Shown: positions 33,337 through 47,018 of the stretch, piece after piece
Layout of the letters: each line of letters begins with the position of its first letter
Numbering within the stretch: the first letter of the stretch is position 1
Assembly (NCBI RefSeq): GCF_015680705.1
Contig: NZ_JADNYP010000005.1
Coordinates: 186,001 to 250,000, forward strand
Direction of reading: 5' to 3'
From: Pseudomonas fulva
Lineage (GTDB): Bacteria; Pseudomonadota; Gammaproteobacteria; Pseudomonadales; Pseudomonadaceae
Length of the DNA stretch: 64,000 nt
Notes under the pieces: model-generated
Seen by the model: only the letters and a program-made list of their open reading frames with translations
What the model was told of the DNA's origin: nothing
The model's database searches: none
Position numbers and translations under genes: made by a program

Positions 33337-34700
33337 TCGATACCCTGATGCTGAGCCAGCTCGTCGAGCCGCTCCAGGCTCGTCAGGTAGGCGCCGATGT
33401 CGGTTTTTCCGGCGTCGGCATCGACAGCCGCAATATTGGCCCGGGACAGCTGTTCGTCGCCCTGGCCGGTCCACGTTTCGATGGACATGACTACCTGGCC
33501 GAGGTCCAGGCCAAGGGCGCCGTCGCCGCGCTGGTCGAGCGCGAAGTGGCGGGGATCGACCTGCCGCAGCTGGTCGTGGCCGACAGCCGCCTGGCCCTTG
33601 GCCGGCTCGGTGCGCTCAACCGTGCGGCGTTCGAGGAACCGGTGGTGGCCATCACCGGCTCCAGCGGCAAGACCACGGTAAAGGAGCTGCTTGCCGGCAT
33701 CCTGCGTACCGCAGGCCCGGTCCATGCCACCCGTGGCAACCTGAACAACGACCTCGGCGCACCCTTGACGTTGCTGGAAATCGGCCGCGAGCACCGTGCC
33801 GCGGTGATCGAGCTCGGCGCCTCGCGTATCGGCGAGATCCGCTACACGGTCGGCCTGACCCAGCCGCAGGTGGTCATCATCAACAATGCCGGGACCGCCC
33901 ATGTCGGCGAGTTCGGGGGGCCGGAGAAGATCGTCGAGGCCAAGGGCGAAATCCTCGAAGGCCTCGGCGAAGGCGGCACGGCCATCCTCAACCTCGACGA
34001 CAAGGCGTTCGAGACCTGGCGCGCGCGCGCCGGGACGCACCGGGTCATCAGTTTCGCGCTGGAGGATGCGCGCGCCGATTTCCATGCCAGCGAGATTGGC
34101 CGTGACGAACGGGGATGCCCTTCGTTCAAGCTGCAAGCACCTGGCGGCTGCGCCTTCGTGCAACTCAACCTGCTTGGCGTCCACAACGTCGGCAATGCCC
34201 TGGCCGCCGCCGCCGCCGCCCATGCCCTGGGGGTCAGCCTGGAGGCCATCGCCGCCGGGCTCGGCACCGTGCAGCCTGTCAAGGGTCGTAGCGTGGCGCA
34301 GGTCACGGCCAGGGGTGCGCGGTTGATCGATGACACCTACAACGCAAATCCCACCTCGATGTGCGCGGCCATTGATATACTCGCCGGCTTTTCCGGCCGC
34401 ACCGTCCTGGTGCTCGGAAATATCGGCGAACTGGGCCAGTGGGCCGAACAGGGCCACCGTGAGGTCGGGGCATACGCCCGGGGCAAGGTCGATGCGCTGT
34501 ACGCGACAGGAGCCGACATGGTTCATGCCGTCGAGGCGTTCGGAGCCAGTGGCCGCCATTTCGCCAATCAGGCTGAGCTGATCGAAGCCGTGCGTGCCGA
34601 GAACACCAGCGATACCACTATCTTGATCAAGGGCTCGCGCAGCGCTGCGATGGAAAACGTCGTGGCGGCCTTATGCGGTGCCAGCGGGGAGAAACATTGA
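33333..34700 (+). CDS. murF: UDP-MurNAc-tripeptide:D-Ala-D-Ala ligase
   Basis: Adds the D-Ala-D-Ala dipeptide made by Ddl, completing the UDP-MurNAc-pentapeptide. The 455-residue protein has the Mur-ligase P-loop GSSGKTT (109-115), then [12 protein letters not shown] and the C-terminal [11 protein letters not shown]. It starts in the ATGA overlap with murE and ends overlapping the mraY start (TGATG). Confidence 0.97.
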   Translation: MIDTLMLSQLVEPLQARQVGADVGFSGVGIDSRNIGPGQLFVALAGPRFDGHDYLAEVQAKGAVAALVEREVAGIDLPQLVVADSRLALGRLGALNRAAFEEPVVAITGSSGKTTVKELLAGILRTAGPVHATRGNLNNDLGAPLTLLEIGREHRAAVIELGASRIGEIRYTVGLTQPQVVIINNAGTAHVGEFGGPEKIVEAKGEILEGLGEGGTAILNLDDKAFETWRARAGTHRVISFALEDARADFHASEIGRDERGCPSFKLQAPGGCAFVQLNLLGVHNVGNALAAAAAAHALGVSLEAIAAGLGTVQPVKGRSVAQVTARGARLIDDTYNANPTSMCAAIDILAGFSGRTVLVLGNIGELGQWAEQGHREVGAYARGKVDALYATGADMVHAVEAFGASGRHFANQAELIEAVRAENTSDTTILIKGSRSAAMENVVAALCGASGEKH

Positions 34701-35782
34701 TGCTGCTGCTGTTGGCTGAATTCCTGCAACAGTTCCACAAGGGCTTTGCGGTCTTCCAGTACCTTTCCCTGCGCGGGATCCTCGGGGTACTGACCGCACT
34801 GTCCCTGGCGCTGTGGCTGGGGCCATGGATGATTCGCACCTTGCAGATTCGCCAGATCGGTCAGGCCGTGCGCAACGACGGTCCGCAATCGCACCTGTCC
34901 AAGTCCGGCACCCCGACCATGGGCGGTGCCTTGATCCTGTCCGCCATCGGCATCAGTACCTTGCTCTGGGCAGACCTGAGCAACCGCTATGTCTGGGTGG
35001 TGCTGATCGTCACGCTGCTGTTCGGTGCCATCGGCTGGGTCGACGACTACCGCAAGGTGATCGAGAAGAACTCCCGCGGCCTGCCGAGCCGCTGGAAGTA
35101 CTTCTGGCAATCGGTGTTCGGTCTGGGCGCCGCGCTGTTCCTGTTCTTCACCGCGCCAACCAGCGTCGAGACCACGCTGATCGTGCCGCTGCTCAAGGAT
35201 GTCACGCTGCCCCTGGGCGCCGGCTTCATCGTCCTGACCTACTTCGTGATCGTCGGCTCGAGCAACGCGGTCAACCTGACCGATGGTCTCGATGGCCTGG
35301 CGATCATGCCGACGGTGATGGTTGGCGGCGCCCTGGGCATCTTCTGCTACCTGTCGGGCAACGTGAAGTTCGCCGAATACCTGCTGATCCCGTACGTGCC
35401 GGGCGCCGGCGAGCTGATCGTATTCTGCGGCGCGCTGATCGGCGCCGGCCTGGGCTTCCTGTGGTTCAACACCTATCCGGCCCAGGTCTTCATGGGCGAT
35501 GTCGGCGCGCTGGCGCTGGGCGCCGCGCTGGGCACCATCGCGGTCATCGTCCGCCAGGAAATCGTGCTGTTCATCATGGGCGGCGTGTTCGTGATGGAAA
35601 CCCTTTCGGTGGTGATCCAGGTCGCATCCTTCAAGTTGACCGGCAAGCGCGTGTTCCGCATGGCCCCGATCCACCACCATTTCGAACTGAAGGGGTGGCC
35701 CGAGCCACGGGTCATCGTGCGTTTCTGGATCATCACCGTGATTCTGGTGCTGATCGGCCTTGCCACCCTGAAACTGAGGTAG
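34700..35782 (+). CDS. mraY: Phospho-MurNAc-pentapeptide transferase
   Basis: Integral membrane enzyme transferring phospho-MurNAc-pentapeptide to undecaprenyl phosphate to form lipid I. The 360-residue protein has about ten helices and the catalytic loops [34 protein letters not shown] and [18 protein letters not shown] 34700, one base into the murF stop, gives the standard MLLLLAEFL start; an upstream in-frame ATG lies inside murF. Confidence 0.97.
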   Translation: MLLLLAEFLQQFHKGFAVFQYLSLRGILGVLTALSLALWLGPWMIRTLQIRQIGQAVRNDGPQSHLSKSGTPTMGGALILSAIGISTLLWADLSNRYVWVVLIVTLLFGAIGWVDDYRKVIEKNSRGLPSRWKYFWQSVFGLGAALFLFFTAPTSVETTLIVPLLKDVTLPLGAGFIVLTYFVIVGSSNAVNLTDGLDGLAIMPTVMVGGALGIFCYLSGNVKFAEYLLIPYVPGAGELIVFCGALIGAGLGFLWFNTYPAQVFMGDVGALALGAALGTIAVIVRQEIVLFIMGGVFVMETLSVVIQVASFKLTGKRVFRMAPIHHHFELKGWPEPRVIVRFWIITVILVLIGLATLKLR

Positions 35783-35788
35783 ACGAGC

Positions 35789-37135
35789 GTGTCACTGATC
35801 GCTTCAGACCACTTCCGCATCGTTGTCGGCCTCGGCAAGAGCGGCATGTCCCTGGTTCGCTTCCTGGCGAGCCGGGGCATTGCCTTTGCGGTCGCCGATA
35901 CCCGCGAGCAGCCCCCCGAGCTCGCGACCTTGCGCCGCGAGCATCCGAACGTGGAAGTGCGCTGTGGCGAACTGGACGTGGAGTTCCTGTGCCGCGCCGA
36001 CGAACTCTACGTCAGCCCGGGCCTGGCGTTGGCCACGCCTGCACTGCAGCAGGCAGCCGCCCGAGGCGTGAAACTGTCCGGTGACATCGAGCTGTTCGCG
36101 CGACACGCCCGGGCGCCGATCGTGGCGATCAGCGGTTCCAACGCCAAGAGCACGGTGACCACGCTGGTCGGCGAAATGGCCGCCAGGGCTGGCAGGCGCG
36201 TGGCCGTGGGCGGCAACCTGGGCACGCCGGCGCTGGACCTGCTCGATGACCGGGTGGAGCTGTATGTGCTGGAATTGTCGAGCTTCCAGCTCGAGACCAC
36301 CGACCAGCTCAATGCCGAAGTGGCGACCGTGCTGAACATCAGCGAAGACCACATGGACCGTTACAGCGGGTTGCCAGCCTATCATCTGGCCAAGCATCGG
36401 ATCTTCCGGGGCGCCCGCCAGGTCGTGGTCAACCGCCAGGATGCCTTGAGCCGGCCGCTTCCGGTGGAAGGCCGTCCGTGCTGGACCTTCGGCCTGAACG
36501 TTCCGGACTTCAAGGCCTTTGGTCTGCGTGAGGTGGATGGCGAGAAATACCTGGCCTTCGAATTCCAGCCGCTGCTGCCGGTCCGCGAACTGAAGATCCG
36601 TGGCGCGCACAACCAGAGCAATGCGCTGGCCGCACTGGCCCTGGGGCATGCCGCCGGCCTGCCGTTCGAACCGATGCTCGAGGCGCTGCGCGCGTTCGGC
36701 GGCCTGGCCCATCGTTGCCAGTGGGTTCGCGAACGCAACGGGGTCAACTGGTACGACGATTCGAAGGCCACCAACGTCGGTGCCGCGCTGGCCGCCATCG
36801 AGGGGCTGGGGGCAGACATCGAGGGCAAGCTGGTATTGATCGCCGGCGGCGATGGCAAGGGCGCGGACTTTGCTGCCTTGCGCGACCCGGTGGCGCGTCA
36901 TTGCCGCGCCGTGGTGCTGCTCGGGCGCGACGCCGAGCGCCTGGCCGATGCGCTCGGCGAGGGTACGCGACTGGTACGGGTCGGGACACTCGACGAGGCG
37001 GTGCGCCAGTGCGCCACGCTGGCCCAGGCCGGTGACGCCGTGCTGCTGTCCCCGGCGTGCGCGAGCCTGGACATGTTCCGCAATTTCGAGGAGCGCGGAC
37101 GGTCGTTCGCCCAGGCAGCGAGGGCACTGGCATGA
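35789..37135 (+). CDS. murD: UDP-MurNAc-L-alanine:D-glutamate ligase
   Basis: Adds D-glutamate to UDP-MurNAc-L-Ala. A GTG-started 448-residue ligase with an N-terminal Rossmann-like segment (VVGLGKSGMSLVRFL), the P-loop GSNAKST (116-122; most relatives have GTNGKST, a common Pseudomonas variant), LNISEDHMDRY and YDDSKATNVGA. It is six bases after mraY and overlaps ftsW by four (ATGA). Confidence 0.96.
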   Translation: MSLIASDHFRIVVGLGKSGMSLVRFLASRGIAFAVADTREQPPELATLRREHPNVEVRCGELDVEFLCRADELYVSPGLALATPALQQAAARGVKLSGDIELFARHARAPIVAISGSNAKSTVTTLVGEMAARAGRRVAVGGNLGTPALDLLDDRVELYVLELSSFQLETTDQLNAEVATVLNISEDHMDRYSGLPAYHLAKHRIFRGARQVVVNRQDALSRPLPVEGRPCWTFGLNVPDFKAFGLREVDGEKYLAFEFQPLLPVRELKIRGAHNQSNALAALALGHAAGLPFEPMLEALRAFGGLAHRCQWVRERNGVNWYDDSKATNVGAALAAIEGLGADIEGKLVLIAGGDGKGADFAALRDPVARHCRAVVLLGRDAERLADALGEGTRLVRVGTLDEAVRQCATLAQAGDAVLLSPACASLDMFRNFEERGRSFAQAARALA

Positions 37136-38346
37136 TCTTCGGGCTGATCAAGCCGTATCCGTCGCCGCTGATCAGCGGCCGCGGCATCGACCTGGACTTC
37201 GCCTTCATGGCCGGCTGTCTGGCGCTGCTTGGCCTGGGCCTGGTGATGATCACCTCGGCTTCCTCGGAAGTGGCCGCGGTGCAGTCGGGCAACCCGCTGT
37301 ATCACATGATCCGGCATCTGGTGTATGTCGCCCTGGGTCTGGGAGCCTGCTGCTTCACCCTATTGATCCCCATCGCCACCTGGCAGCGCATGGGCTTCAC
37401 CATGCTGGTCGGTGCCTTCGGCCTGCTGGTCCTGGTGCTGGTGCCCGGCATCGGCCGGGAAGTCAACGGGTCGATGCGCTGGATCGGTTTCAGCTTCTTC
37501 AACGTCCAGCCCTCGGAGATCGCGAAGGTCTTCGTGGTCATCTATCTGGCCGGCTACCTGGTGCGTCGCCAGCAGGAAGTGCGGGAAAGCTGGATGGGCT
37601 TCTTCAAGCCCTTCATCGTCCTGCTGCCGATGGCCGGCCTGCTGCTGATGGAGCCAGACTTTGGCGCCACGGTGGTCATGATGGGCGCCGCGGCGGCCAT
37701 GCTCTTCCTTGGCGGGGTGGGGCTGTTCCGCTTCAGCCTGATGGTGTTGCTGGCCGTGCTCGCGGTGTTCGTGCTGGTGCAGGCGCAGCCCTACCGGATG
37801 GCGCGCCTGATCACCTTTACCGACCCCTGGTCCGACCAGTTCGGCTCCGGCTACCAGCTGACCCAGGCGCTGATTGCCTTCGGGCGCGGCGAGTGGTTCG
37901 GCGTGGGCCTGGGCAACAGCGTGCAGAAACAGTTCTACCTGCCCGAGGCGCATACCGACTTCGTGTTCTCGGTCCTTGCCGAGGAACTCGGCGTGGTCGG
38001 TTCGCTGGTCACCGTGGCGCTGTTCGTGTTCGTCACCGTGCGTGCCTTGTACATCGGCCTCTGGGCGGAGAAGGCCAAGCAGTTCTTCGCCGCCTACATG
38101 GCCTTTGGCCTGGCCTTCCTGTGGATCGGCCAGTTCCTGATCAACATCGGCGTGAACGTCGGCCTGCTGCCCACCAAGGGCCTGACCTTGCCTTTCCTCA
38201 GCTATGGGGGCAGCTCGCTGGTGATCTGCTGTGCCTGTGTCGGCCTGCTGCTGCGTATCGAGTGGGAGAGCCGGACGCACCTGGGAAGCGAAGAGCACGA
38301 GTTCAAGGAAAGCGACTTCGCCGAGGAGCCTGCCCATGGCCGCTGA
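37132..38346 (+). CDS. ftsW: Septal peptidoglycan glycosyltransferase FtsW (SEDS family)
   Basis: Polymerises lipid II at the septum together with FtsI. The 404-residue SEDS protein has ten helices and family signatures NGSMRWIGFSFFNVQPSE, LEPDFG-type MEPDFGATVV, and LTLPFLSYGGSSL. The cytoplasmic C-terminus is acidic. It starts in the ATGA overlap with murD and overlaps murG by 11 bases. Confidence 0.96.
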   Translation: MIFGLIKPYPSPLISGRGIDLDFAFMAGCLALLGLGLVMITSASSEVAAVQSGNPLYHMIRHLVYVALGLGACCFTLLIPIATWQRMGFTMLVGAFGLLVLVLVPGIGREVNGSMRWIGFSFFNVQPSEIAKVFVVIYLAGYLVRRQQEVRESWMGFFKPFIVLLPMAGLLLMEPDFGATVVMMGAAAAMLFLGGVGLFRFSLMVLLAVLAVFVLVQAQPYRMARLITFTDPWSDQFGSGYQLTQALIAFGRGEWFGVGLGNSVQKQFYLPEAHTDFVFSVLAEELGVVGSLVTVALFVFVTVRALYIGLWAEKAKQFFAAYMAFGLAFLWIGQFLINIGVNVGLLPTKGLTLPFLSYGGSSLVICCACVGLLLRIEWESRTHLGSEEHEFKESDFAEEPAHGR

Positions 38347-39407
38347 AGGCAAGAACGTGCTGATCATGGCCGGCGGGACGGGTGGACACGTGTTCCCGGC
38401 CCTCGCTTGCGCGCGCGAGTTCCAGGCGCGAGGCTACGACGTGCACTGGCTGGGCACCCCGCGTGGCATCGAGAACGAACTGGTGCCCCAGGCCGGGCTG
38501 CCATTGCATCTGATCCAGGTCAGCGGCCTGCGGGGCAAGGGCAAGTTGTCGCTGCTCAAGGCGCCCTTGACCCTGGTCAAGGCGGTCCTCCAGGCACGGC
38601 GCATCATCGCACGGCTCAAGCCCGTCTGCGTGCTGGGCTTCGGCGGTTACGTGACCGGTCCGGGCGGCGTGGCCGCGCGGTTGAGCGGCGTGCCGCTGGT
38701 GATTCATGAGCAGAATGCCCGCGCCGGTACCGCCAATCGATTGCTGGTACCACTGGCCGCGCGGGTCTGCGAAGCCTTCCCGGACACCTTCGACGCCAGT
38801 GACAAGCGGCGTACCACTGGCAATCCGGTACGTCCGGAACTGTTCCTGGAGGCTTCCGGCCAAGCCCCTGGCGAGCGTCGTGCGCGCTTGCTGGTGCTCG
38901 GCGGCAGCCTTGGCGCGGAGCCGCTGAACAAGCTGCTGCCGCAGGCCCTGGCCGAGGTGCCTGCGCAACTGCGGCCCGAGGTGTTCCATCAGGCTGGGCG
39001 CCAACATGCACAAGTCACCGCCGAACGCTACCGCGAGGCCGGGATCGCTGCCCAGGTGGAGCCGTTCATCAAGGACATGGCCGGCGCCTATGCCTGGGCC
39101 GACCTGGTGGTCTGTCGTGCCGGAGCGTTGACCGTCAGCGAGCTGGCGGCCGCCGGTCTGCCATCGCTGCTGGTGCCCTTGCCGCATGCGATCGACGATC
39201 ACCAGACCCACAATGCCCATTACCTGGCACGCGAAGGCGCCGCCTTCCTGCTGCCACAAGCGACAACTGGCGCAGCGCAGCTCGCTGAACGCCTGAACGA
39301 GGTGCTGATGCAACCCCAGAAACTCAACACCATGGCCGGTACCGCGAGACGCCTGGCCAAACCTGCCGCAACCAGCACCGTGGTCGACATCTGCCTGGAG
39401 GTGGCCC

Positions 39408-39415
<8 letters not shown>
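38336..39415 (+). CDS. murG: UDP-GlcNAc:lipid I N-acetylglucosaminyltransferase
   Basis: Converts lipid I to lipid II at the inner face of the membrane. The 359-residue GT-B glycosyltransferase has the glycine-rich loops [14 protein letters not shown] and [24 protein letters not shown], and the C-terminal donor site [15 protein letters not shown] with [13 protein letters not shown]. It starts 11 bases before the ftsW stop and overlaps murC by 8 bases. Confidence 0.97.
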
Positions 39416-41818
<2,403 letters not shown>

Positions 41819-41823
41819 CAGCC

Positions 41824-42693
41824 ATGCAAGGCGCGATGTTACGTCATCAGCAACCCGCCACCGGCCGTAGCAAGCCGGTGCCGCGTGGTGCCAGCCGCCT
41901 GGTGGCCGAAGAGCCGGTTTCGGCGCGCCTGCGCAAGGCCAATTTCAGCCTCTTCAAGCGCCTGCTCTGGCCGGTCCTGCTGGTGGCCGCCGGCTTTGGC
42001 GCCTACGAAGGTGCCGTTCGCCTGATGCCCTATGCCGATAGGCCGATCGCCAAGATCGCCGTGCAGGGCGATCTCACCTATATCAGCCAGCAGGCGGTCC
42101 AGGAGCGAATCGCGCCCTACGCGGCGGCCAGCTTCTTCACCGTCGACCTGACCGCCATGCGTGCCGAGCTCGAGCAGATGCCCTGGATCGCGCATGCCGA
42201 GGTGCGTCGGGTCTGGCCCGACGAAGTGACGATCCGCCTCGAGGAGCAGTTGCCCGTGGCGCGCTGGGGCGATGCAGCCTTGCTCAACAACCAGGGCCAG
42301 GCGTTCACCCCGCGCGACCTGGCCAACTACGAGCACCTGCCACAGCTGGCCGGCCCGCAGCGTGCTCCGCAGCAAGTCATGCAGCAATACCAGGTGTTGA
42401 GCCAGATGCTGCGTCCCCTGGGCTTTTCGATCGCTCGCCTGGAGCTGCGCGAGCGCGGCAGCTGGTTCCTGACCACCGGCTCCGGTAGCGCCGGGCCGGG
42501 CATCGAGCTGCTGCTGGGGCGCGATCACCTGGTGGAAAAGATGCGTCGTTTCATTGCCATTTACGACAAGACACTCAAAGAGCAGATCGCCAACATCGCC
42601 CGCATCGATCTGCGATACGCCAACGGCCTGGCCGTTGGCTGGCGGGAACCGATTGCACCAACGACGGCCCAACCCGCCGTTGCCAAGAATTAG
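41824..42693 (+). CDS. ftsQ: Cell division protein FtsQ
   Basis: A 289-residue bitopic scaffold of the divisome. A basic cytoplasmic N-terminus (1-45) leads into one helix (about 47-63), a POTRA domain ([22 protein letters not shown] onward, about 70-140) and a beta domain. An internal ATG at 41836 is a possible alternative start. It starts 5 bases after ddl. Confidence 0.95.
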   Translation: MQGAMLRHQQPATGRSKPVPRGASRLVAEEPVSARLRKANFSLFKRLLWPVLLVAAGFGAYEGAVRLMPYADRPIAKIAVQGDLTYISQQAVQERIAPYAAASFFTVDLTAMRAELEQMPWIAHAEVRRVWPDEVTIRLEEQLPVARWGDAALLNNQGQAFTPRDLANYEHLPQLAGPQRAPQQVMQQYQVLSQMLRPLGFSIARLELRERGSWFLTTGSGSAGPGIELLLGRDHLVEKMRRFIAIYDKTLKEQIANIARIDLRYANGLAVGWREPIAPTTAQPAVAKN

Positions 42694-42706
42694 AGAGAGG
42701 CAGGAC

Positions 42707-43960
42707 ATGGCAAGCGCGCATAGCGGAAAAATGATCGTCGGGCTGGACATCGGCACTTCCAAGGTCGTGGCCCTGGTGGGGGAAGTGGCCGAGGACGGCA
42801 CCCTGGAAATCGTGGGTATCGGTACCCATCCATCCCGTGGCCTGAAGAAGGGCGTGGTGGTGAACATCGAATCGACCGTACAGTCGATCCAGCGCGCCGT
42901 GGAAGAGGCGCAGCTGATGGCTGGCTGCCGCATCCACTCGGCGTTCGTCGGCGTGGCCGGCAACCATATCCGTAGCCTCAATTCCCACGGCATCGTCGCC
43001 ATCCGCGACCGCGAAGTCAGCGTCGCCGATCTGGAGCGGGTGTTGGACGCGGCGCAGGCGGTGGCCATTCCGGCCGACCAGCGAGTCCTGCACACCCTGC
43101 CGCAGGACTACGTGATCGACAACCAGGAAGGCGTACGCGAGCCGCTGGGCATGTCGGGCGTGCGTCTGGAGGCCAAGGTCCATGTCGTCACCTGCGCGGT
43201 GAACGCGGCGCAGAACATCGAGAAGTGCGTGCGTCGCTGTGGCCTGGAGATCGACGACATCATCCTCGAACAGCTGGCTTCGGCCTATTCGGTGCTGACC
43301 GACGATGAAAAGGAGCTGGGCGTGTGCCTGGTGGACATCGGTGGCGGAACCACCGACATCGCCATCTTCACCGAAGGCGCGATCCGGCATACCGCGGTGA
43401 TCCCGATCGCCGGTGACCAGGTGACCAACGATATCGCCATGGCGCTGCGCACACCGACCCAGTACGCTGAGGAAATCAAGATCCGCTACGCCTGCGCGCT
43501 GGCCAAGCTGGCGAGCGCCGGCGAGACCATCAAGGTGCCCAGCGTCGGCGACCGCCCGCCACGCGAACTGTCGCGTCAGGCCCTGGCCGAAGTGGTGGAG
43601 CCCCGTTATGACGAGCTGTTCACCCTGATCCAGGCCGAGCTGCGCCGCAGCGGCTACGAGGACCTGGTGCCCGCGGGTATCGTCCTGACCGGCGGCACCG
43701 CGAAGATGGAGGGCGCCGTGGAGCTTGCCGAGGAAATCTTCCACATGCCGGTACGTCTTGGCGTGCCGCACAGCGTTCGGGGGCTCAGCGACGTGGTGCG
43801 CAACCCGATCTATTCCACTGGCGTGGGCCTGCTTACCTATGGCTTGCAGAAGCAGACAGAGGAGGTGCCTTTGACCGGTCACGGCAACAACAGCTATGGC
43901 GAGGAACCGAAGGCCCCGGTGCTTGAGCGATTCAAGCGTTGGGTCCAGGGCAATTTCTGA
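42707..43960 (+). CDS. ftsA: Cell division protein FtsA
   Basis: Actin-like ATPase that tethers FtsZ to the membrane. The 417-residue protein has the phosphate loop VGLDIGTSKVVALVGE, the second VDIGGGTTDIAIF, the adenosine site VLTGGTAKMEG, and ends in the amphipathic membrane-targeting helix VLERFKRWVQGNF. AGGCAGGAC precedes ATG 42707. It is 13 bases after ftsQ and 56 before ftsZ. Confidence 0.97.
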   Translation: MASAHSGKMIVGLDIGTSKVVALVGEVAEDGTLEIVGIGTHPSRGLKKGVVVNIESTVQSIQRAVEEAQLMAGCRIHSAFVGVAGNHIRSLNSHGIVAIRDREVSVADLERVLDAAQAVAIPADQRVLHTLPQDYVIDNQEGVREPLGMSGVRLEAKVHVVTCAVNAAQNIEKCVRRCGLEIDDIILEQLASAYSVLTDDEKELGVCLVDIGGGTTDIAIFTEGAIRHTAVIPIAGDQVTNDIAMALRTPTQYAEEIKIRYACALAKLASAGETIKVPSVGDRPPRELSRQALAEVVEPRYDELFTLIQAELRRSGYEDLVPAGIVLTGGTAKMEGAVELAEEIFHMPVRLGVPHSVRGLSDVVRNPIYSTGVGLLTYGLQKQTEEVPLTGHGNNSYGEEPKAPVLERFKRWVQGNF

Positions 43961-44016
43961 GTTTCAAAGCAGTAGTGGTAGGCGCAAAAAACTAGAGAAT
44001 CGTAAGGAGAGGGAAA

Positions 44017-45213
44017 ATGTTCGAGCTCGTAGACAACGTCCCGCAAAGTCCGGTCATCAAGGTGATCGGCGTCGGTGGCGGCGGTGGCAACGCCGTCAAC
44101 CACATGGTCAAGAGCAACATCGAGGGCGTGGAATTCATCTGCGCCAACACCGATGCGCAGGCGCTGAAGAACATTGGCGCGCGCACCATCCTGCAGCTGG
44201 GCACTGGCGTCACCAAGGGCCTGGGTGCCGGCGCCAACCCGGAGGTCGGCCGTCAGGCCGCACTGGAGGATCGCGAGCGCATCGCCGAAGTGCTCCAGGG
44301 CACCAACATGGTCTTCATCACCACCGGCATGGGTGGCGGTACCGGTACCGGTGCGGCGCCGATCATCGCCGAAGTGGCCAAGGAAATGGGCATCCTGACC
44401 GTCGCGGTGGTCACCCGTCCGTTCCCCTTCGAAGGCCGCAAGCGCATGCAGATCGCCGACGAAGGGATCCGCTCGCTGGCTGAAAGCGTCGACTCGCTGA
44501 TCACCATCCCCAACGAGAAGCTGCTGACCATCCTGGGCAAGGACGCCAGCCTGCTGTCCGCCTTCGCCAAGGCCGACGACGTGCTGGCCGGCGCCGTGCG
44601 CGGTATCTCCGACATCATCAAGCGTCCCGGCATGATCAACGTCGACTTCGCCGACGTGCGCACCGTGATGGGCGAGATGGGCATGGCGATGATGGGCACC
44701 GGCTGCGCCAGCGGTCCGAACCGTGCCCGTGAAGCCACCGAGGCCGCGATTCGCAACCCGCTGCTCGAGGACGTCAACCTGCAGGGTGCTCGCGGTATCC
44801 TGGTCAACATCACCGCAGGCCCCGACCTCTCGCTCGGCGAATACTCCGACGTGGGCAGCATCATCGAAGCCTTCGCCTCCGACCACGCGATGGTCAAGGT
44901 CGGCACGGTAATCGATCCGGACATGCGCGACGAGCTGCACGTGACCGTGGTCGCCACTGGCCTGGGCGCACGCATCGAGAAGCCGGTCAAGGTGATCGAC
45001 AATACCTTGCAGAGCGCCTCGGCCTCCCAGCAGACGCCAGCCCCGGCACCGGTGCGCAACGAGCAGCCAGCGGTCAACTACCGCGACCTGGAGCGACCCA
45101 CCGTCATGCGCAACCAGGCGCACGCCGGGACTTCCGCTGCGGCCAAGCTCAACCCGCAGGATGACCTGGACTACCTGGATATTCCGGCATTCCTGCGTCG
45201 CCAGGCTGATTGA
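44017..45213 (+). CDS. ftsZ: Cell division GTPase FtsZ
   Basis: Tubulin homolog that forms the Z ring. The 398-residue protein has the tubulin signature GMGGGTGTGAAP, the T7 catalytic loop with NVDFADVRTVM, and a variable linker (about 320-380) leading to the conserved C-terminal peptide DYLDIPAFLRRQAD that binds FtsA and ZipA. AAGGAGAGG lies 4 bases before the ATG, a strong ribosome site fitting its high expression. Confidence 0.98.
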   Translation: MFELVDNVPQSPVIKVIGVGGGGGNAVNHMVKSNIEGVEFICANTDAQALKNIGARTILQLGTGVTKGLGAGANPEVGRQAALEDRERIAEVLQGTNMVFITTGMGGGTGTGAAPIIAEVAKEMGILTVAVVTRPFPFEGRKRMQIADEGIRSLAESVDSLITIPNEKLLTILGKDASLLSAFAKADDVLAGAVRGISDIIKRPGMINVDFADVRTVMGEMGMAMMGTGCASGPNRAREATEAAIRNPLLEDVNLQGARGILVNITAGPDLSLGEYSDVGSIIEAFASDHAMVKVGTVIDPDMRDELHVTVVATGLGARIEKPVKVIDNTLQSASASQQTPAPAPVRNEQPAVNYRDLERPTVMRNQAHAGTSAAAKLNPQDDLDYLDIPAFLRRQAD

Positions 45214-45251
45214 TGGAATTTATCAGGGCTATGAAGGTGATTGGTGTTCAG

Positions 45252-45285
45252 CAAAGGCAGGGTCTGTTATCATCCCTGGCCTTTG
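45252..45285 (+). other. Hairpin in the ftsZ-lpxC spacer
   Basis: CAAAGGC-AGGG (45252-45262) pairs with CCCTGGCCTTTG (45274-45285) with a single bulged base and an 11-base loop. It could act as a weak terminator or attenuator ahead of lpxC, but there is no T run. Confidence 0.4.
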
Positions 45286-45289
45286 TTGA

Positions 45290-46237
<948 letters not shown>

Positions 46238-46260
46238 GCTCCTGCATTCTCTAGTTCATG

Positions 46261-46284
46261 AGGCCACCTTCGGGTGGCCTTTTC
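46261..46284 (+). terminator. Rho-independent terminator after lpxC
   Basis: An 8-bp stem (AGGCCACC 46261-46268 with GGTGGCCT 46273-46280) closes a TTCG tetraloop and is followed by T residues. It closes the dcw transcript. Confidence 0.9.
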
Positions 46285-46494
46285 ATTTGCGCTGTCGCCG
46301 TCGCAGGTGCCAATGGCGATGAAATTCGAATCAGCCCCAACGGAGTGACCTCCATAACCGGTTCTGAAGCCACGCCCTGGCGACGATAGACGGCCCGCAT
46401 CTGTTCAAAGGCCGTCCGCTCAAGCGCAAAGTAAGCAAACAGCACGTGTAAGGCGCTACTCCGATAGCCAGGCGTGAGCCTGGCACCGCTTGCA
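46285..46494. other. Non-coding flank of the Xre/RES module
   Basis: No convincing gene is present. A minus-strand open frame of 64 codons from GTG 46445 overlaps the lpxC terminator and lacks a ribosome site. GCCAGGC-GTGA-GCCTGGC (46467-46484) is a 7-bp hairpin 11 bases beyond the restored RES stop codon and may be a remnant terminator of that operon. Confidence 0.4.
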
Positions 46495-47018
46495 CTACGG
46501 GTGCGTCCAGGATGACTGGTCGGTAGGAAGATCCCCGCGAAGATCGTTGATCACGATATTCCCATGCACCGGCAACTGATCGGTGAAAAGCACCAGATTC
46601 CGGCCTCCAGGGTTCGCAACGGACTCGAACAGAATCCCAGCACAGTCAGCCTCGATAGCCAGATCCCCGATGATCCAGCTCGGCGGTTCAACGCCGTCGT
46701 TGAAGCGAATCTTCTCCAGTCGCAGAAAAAGTCTTGCCAGACCGGGGCCCAGGTATCGTCATAGCCGCCGGTGAAGTCGATCACTCGGTCCAGACTGAGG
46801 GAATAGCTGACCAGCAGACCTGGTGGAAGGAATGCGCTTGCTTGCTGAAACTCAGCAATGGCCGTCGCCGACTCAAGCGAGAGGTATAGAGCCTCTAGCC
46901 CCTTTCGGTTGACTCGGCCGCCCTGAGTTGCAGCTCCAGCGCCAGATGTAGGCGCAACGGACCACTTGGGAGTGTGCATTCGGTAGCAGGGAAGGTCCTG
47001 CACACCGATGATTTTCAT
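46495..47018 (-). pseudogene. RES-domain toxin, frameshifted
   Basis: RES toxins are NAD+-degrading enzymes paired with Xre/MbcA-type antitoxins. The frame from ATG 47018 encodes a good RES N-terminus (CYRMHTPKW, GGRVNRKGLEALYLS, WAPVWQDFFCDWR) but then turns to non-family residues and stops at 46551. The missing half is intact in the -1 frame and ends at 46495: KIRFNDGVEPPSW, IIGDLAIEADCAGILF, ANPGGRNLVLFTDQLP, DLPTDQSSW. The switch lies at about 46711-46716, where restoring one A (AGAAG to AGAAAG) gives CDWRKIRFN and a 174-codon protein. It is thus a one-base deletion, a sequencing error, or less likely programmed frameshifting. Its start overlaps the antitoxin stop (ATGA). Confidence 0.85.

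Noticed and set aside
46251..46445. 64-codon minus-strand open frame after lpxC
   Set aside because: GTG start without ribosome site, overlaps the lpxC terminator hairpin, and is not recognised.
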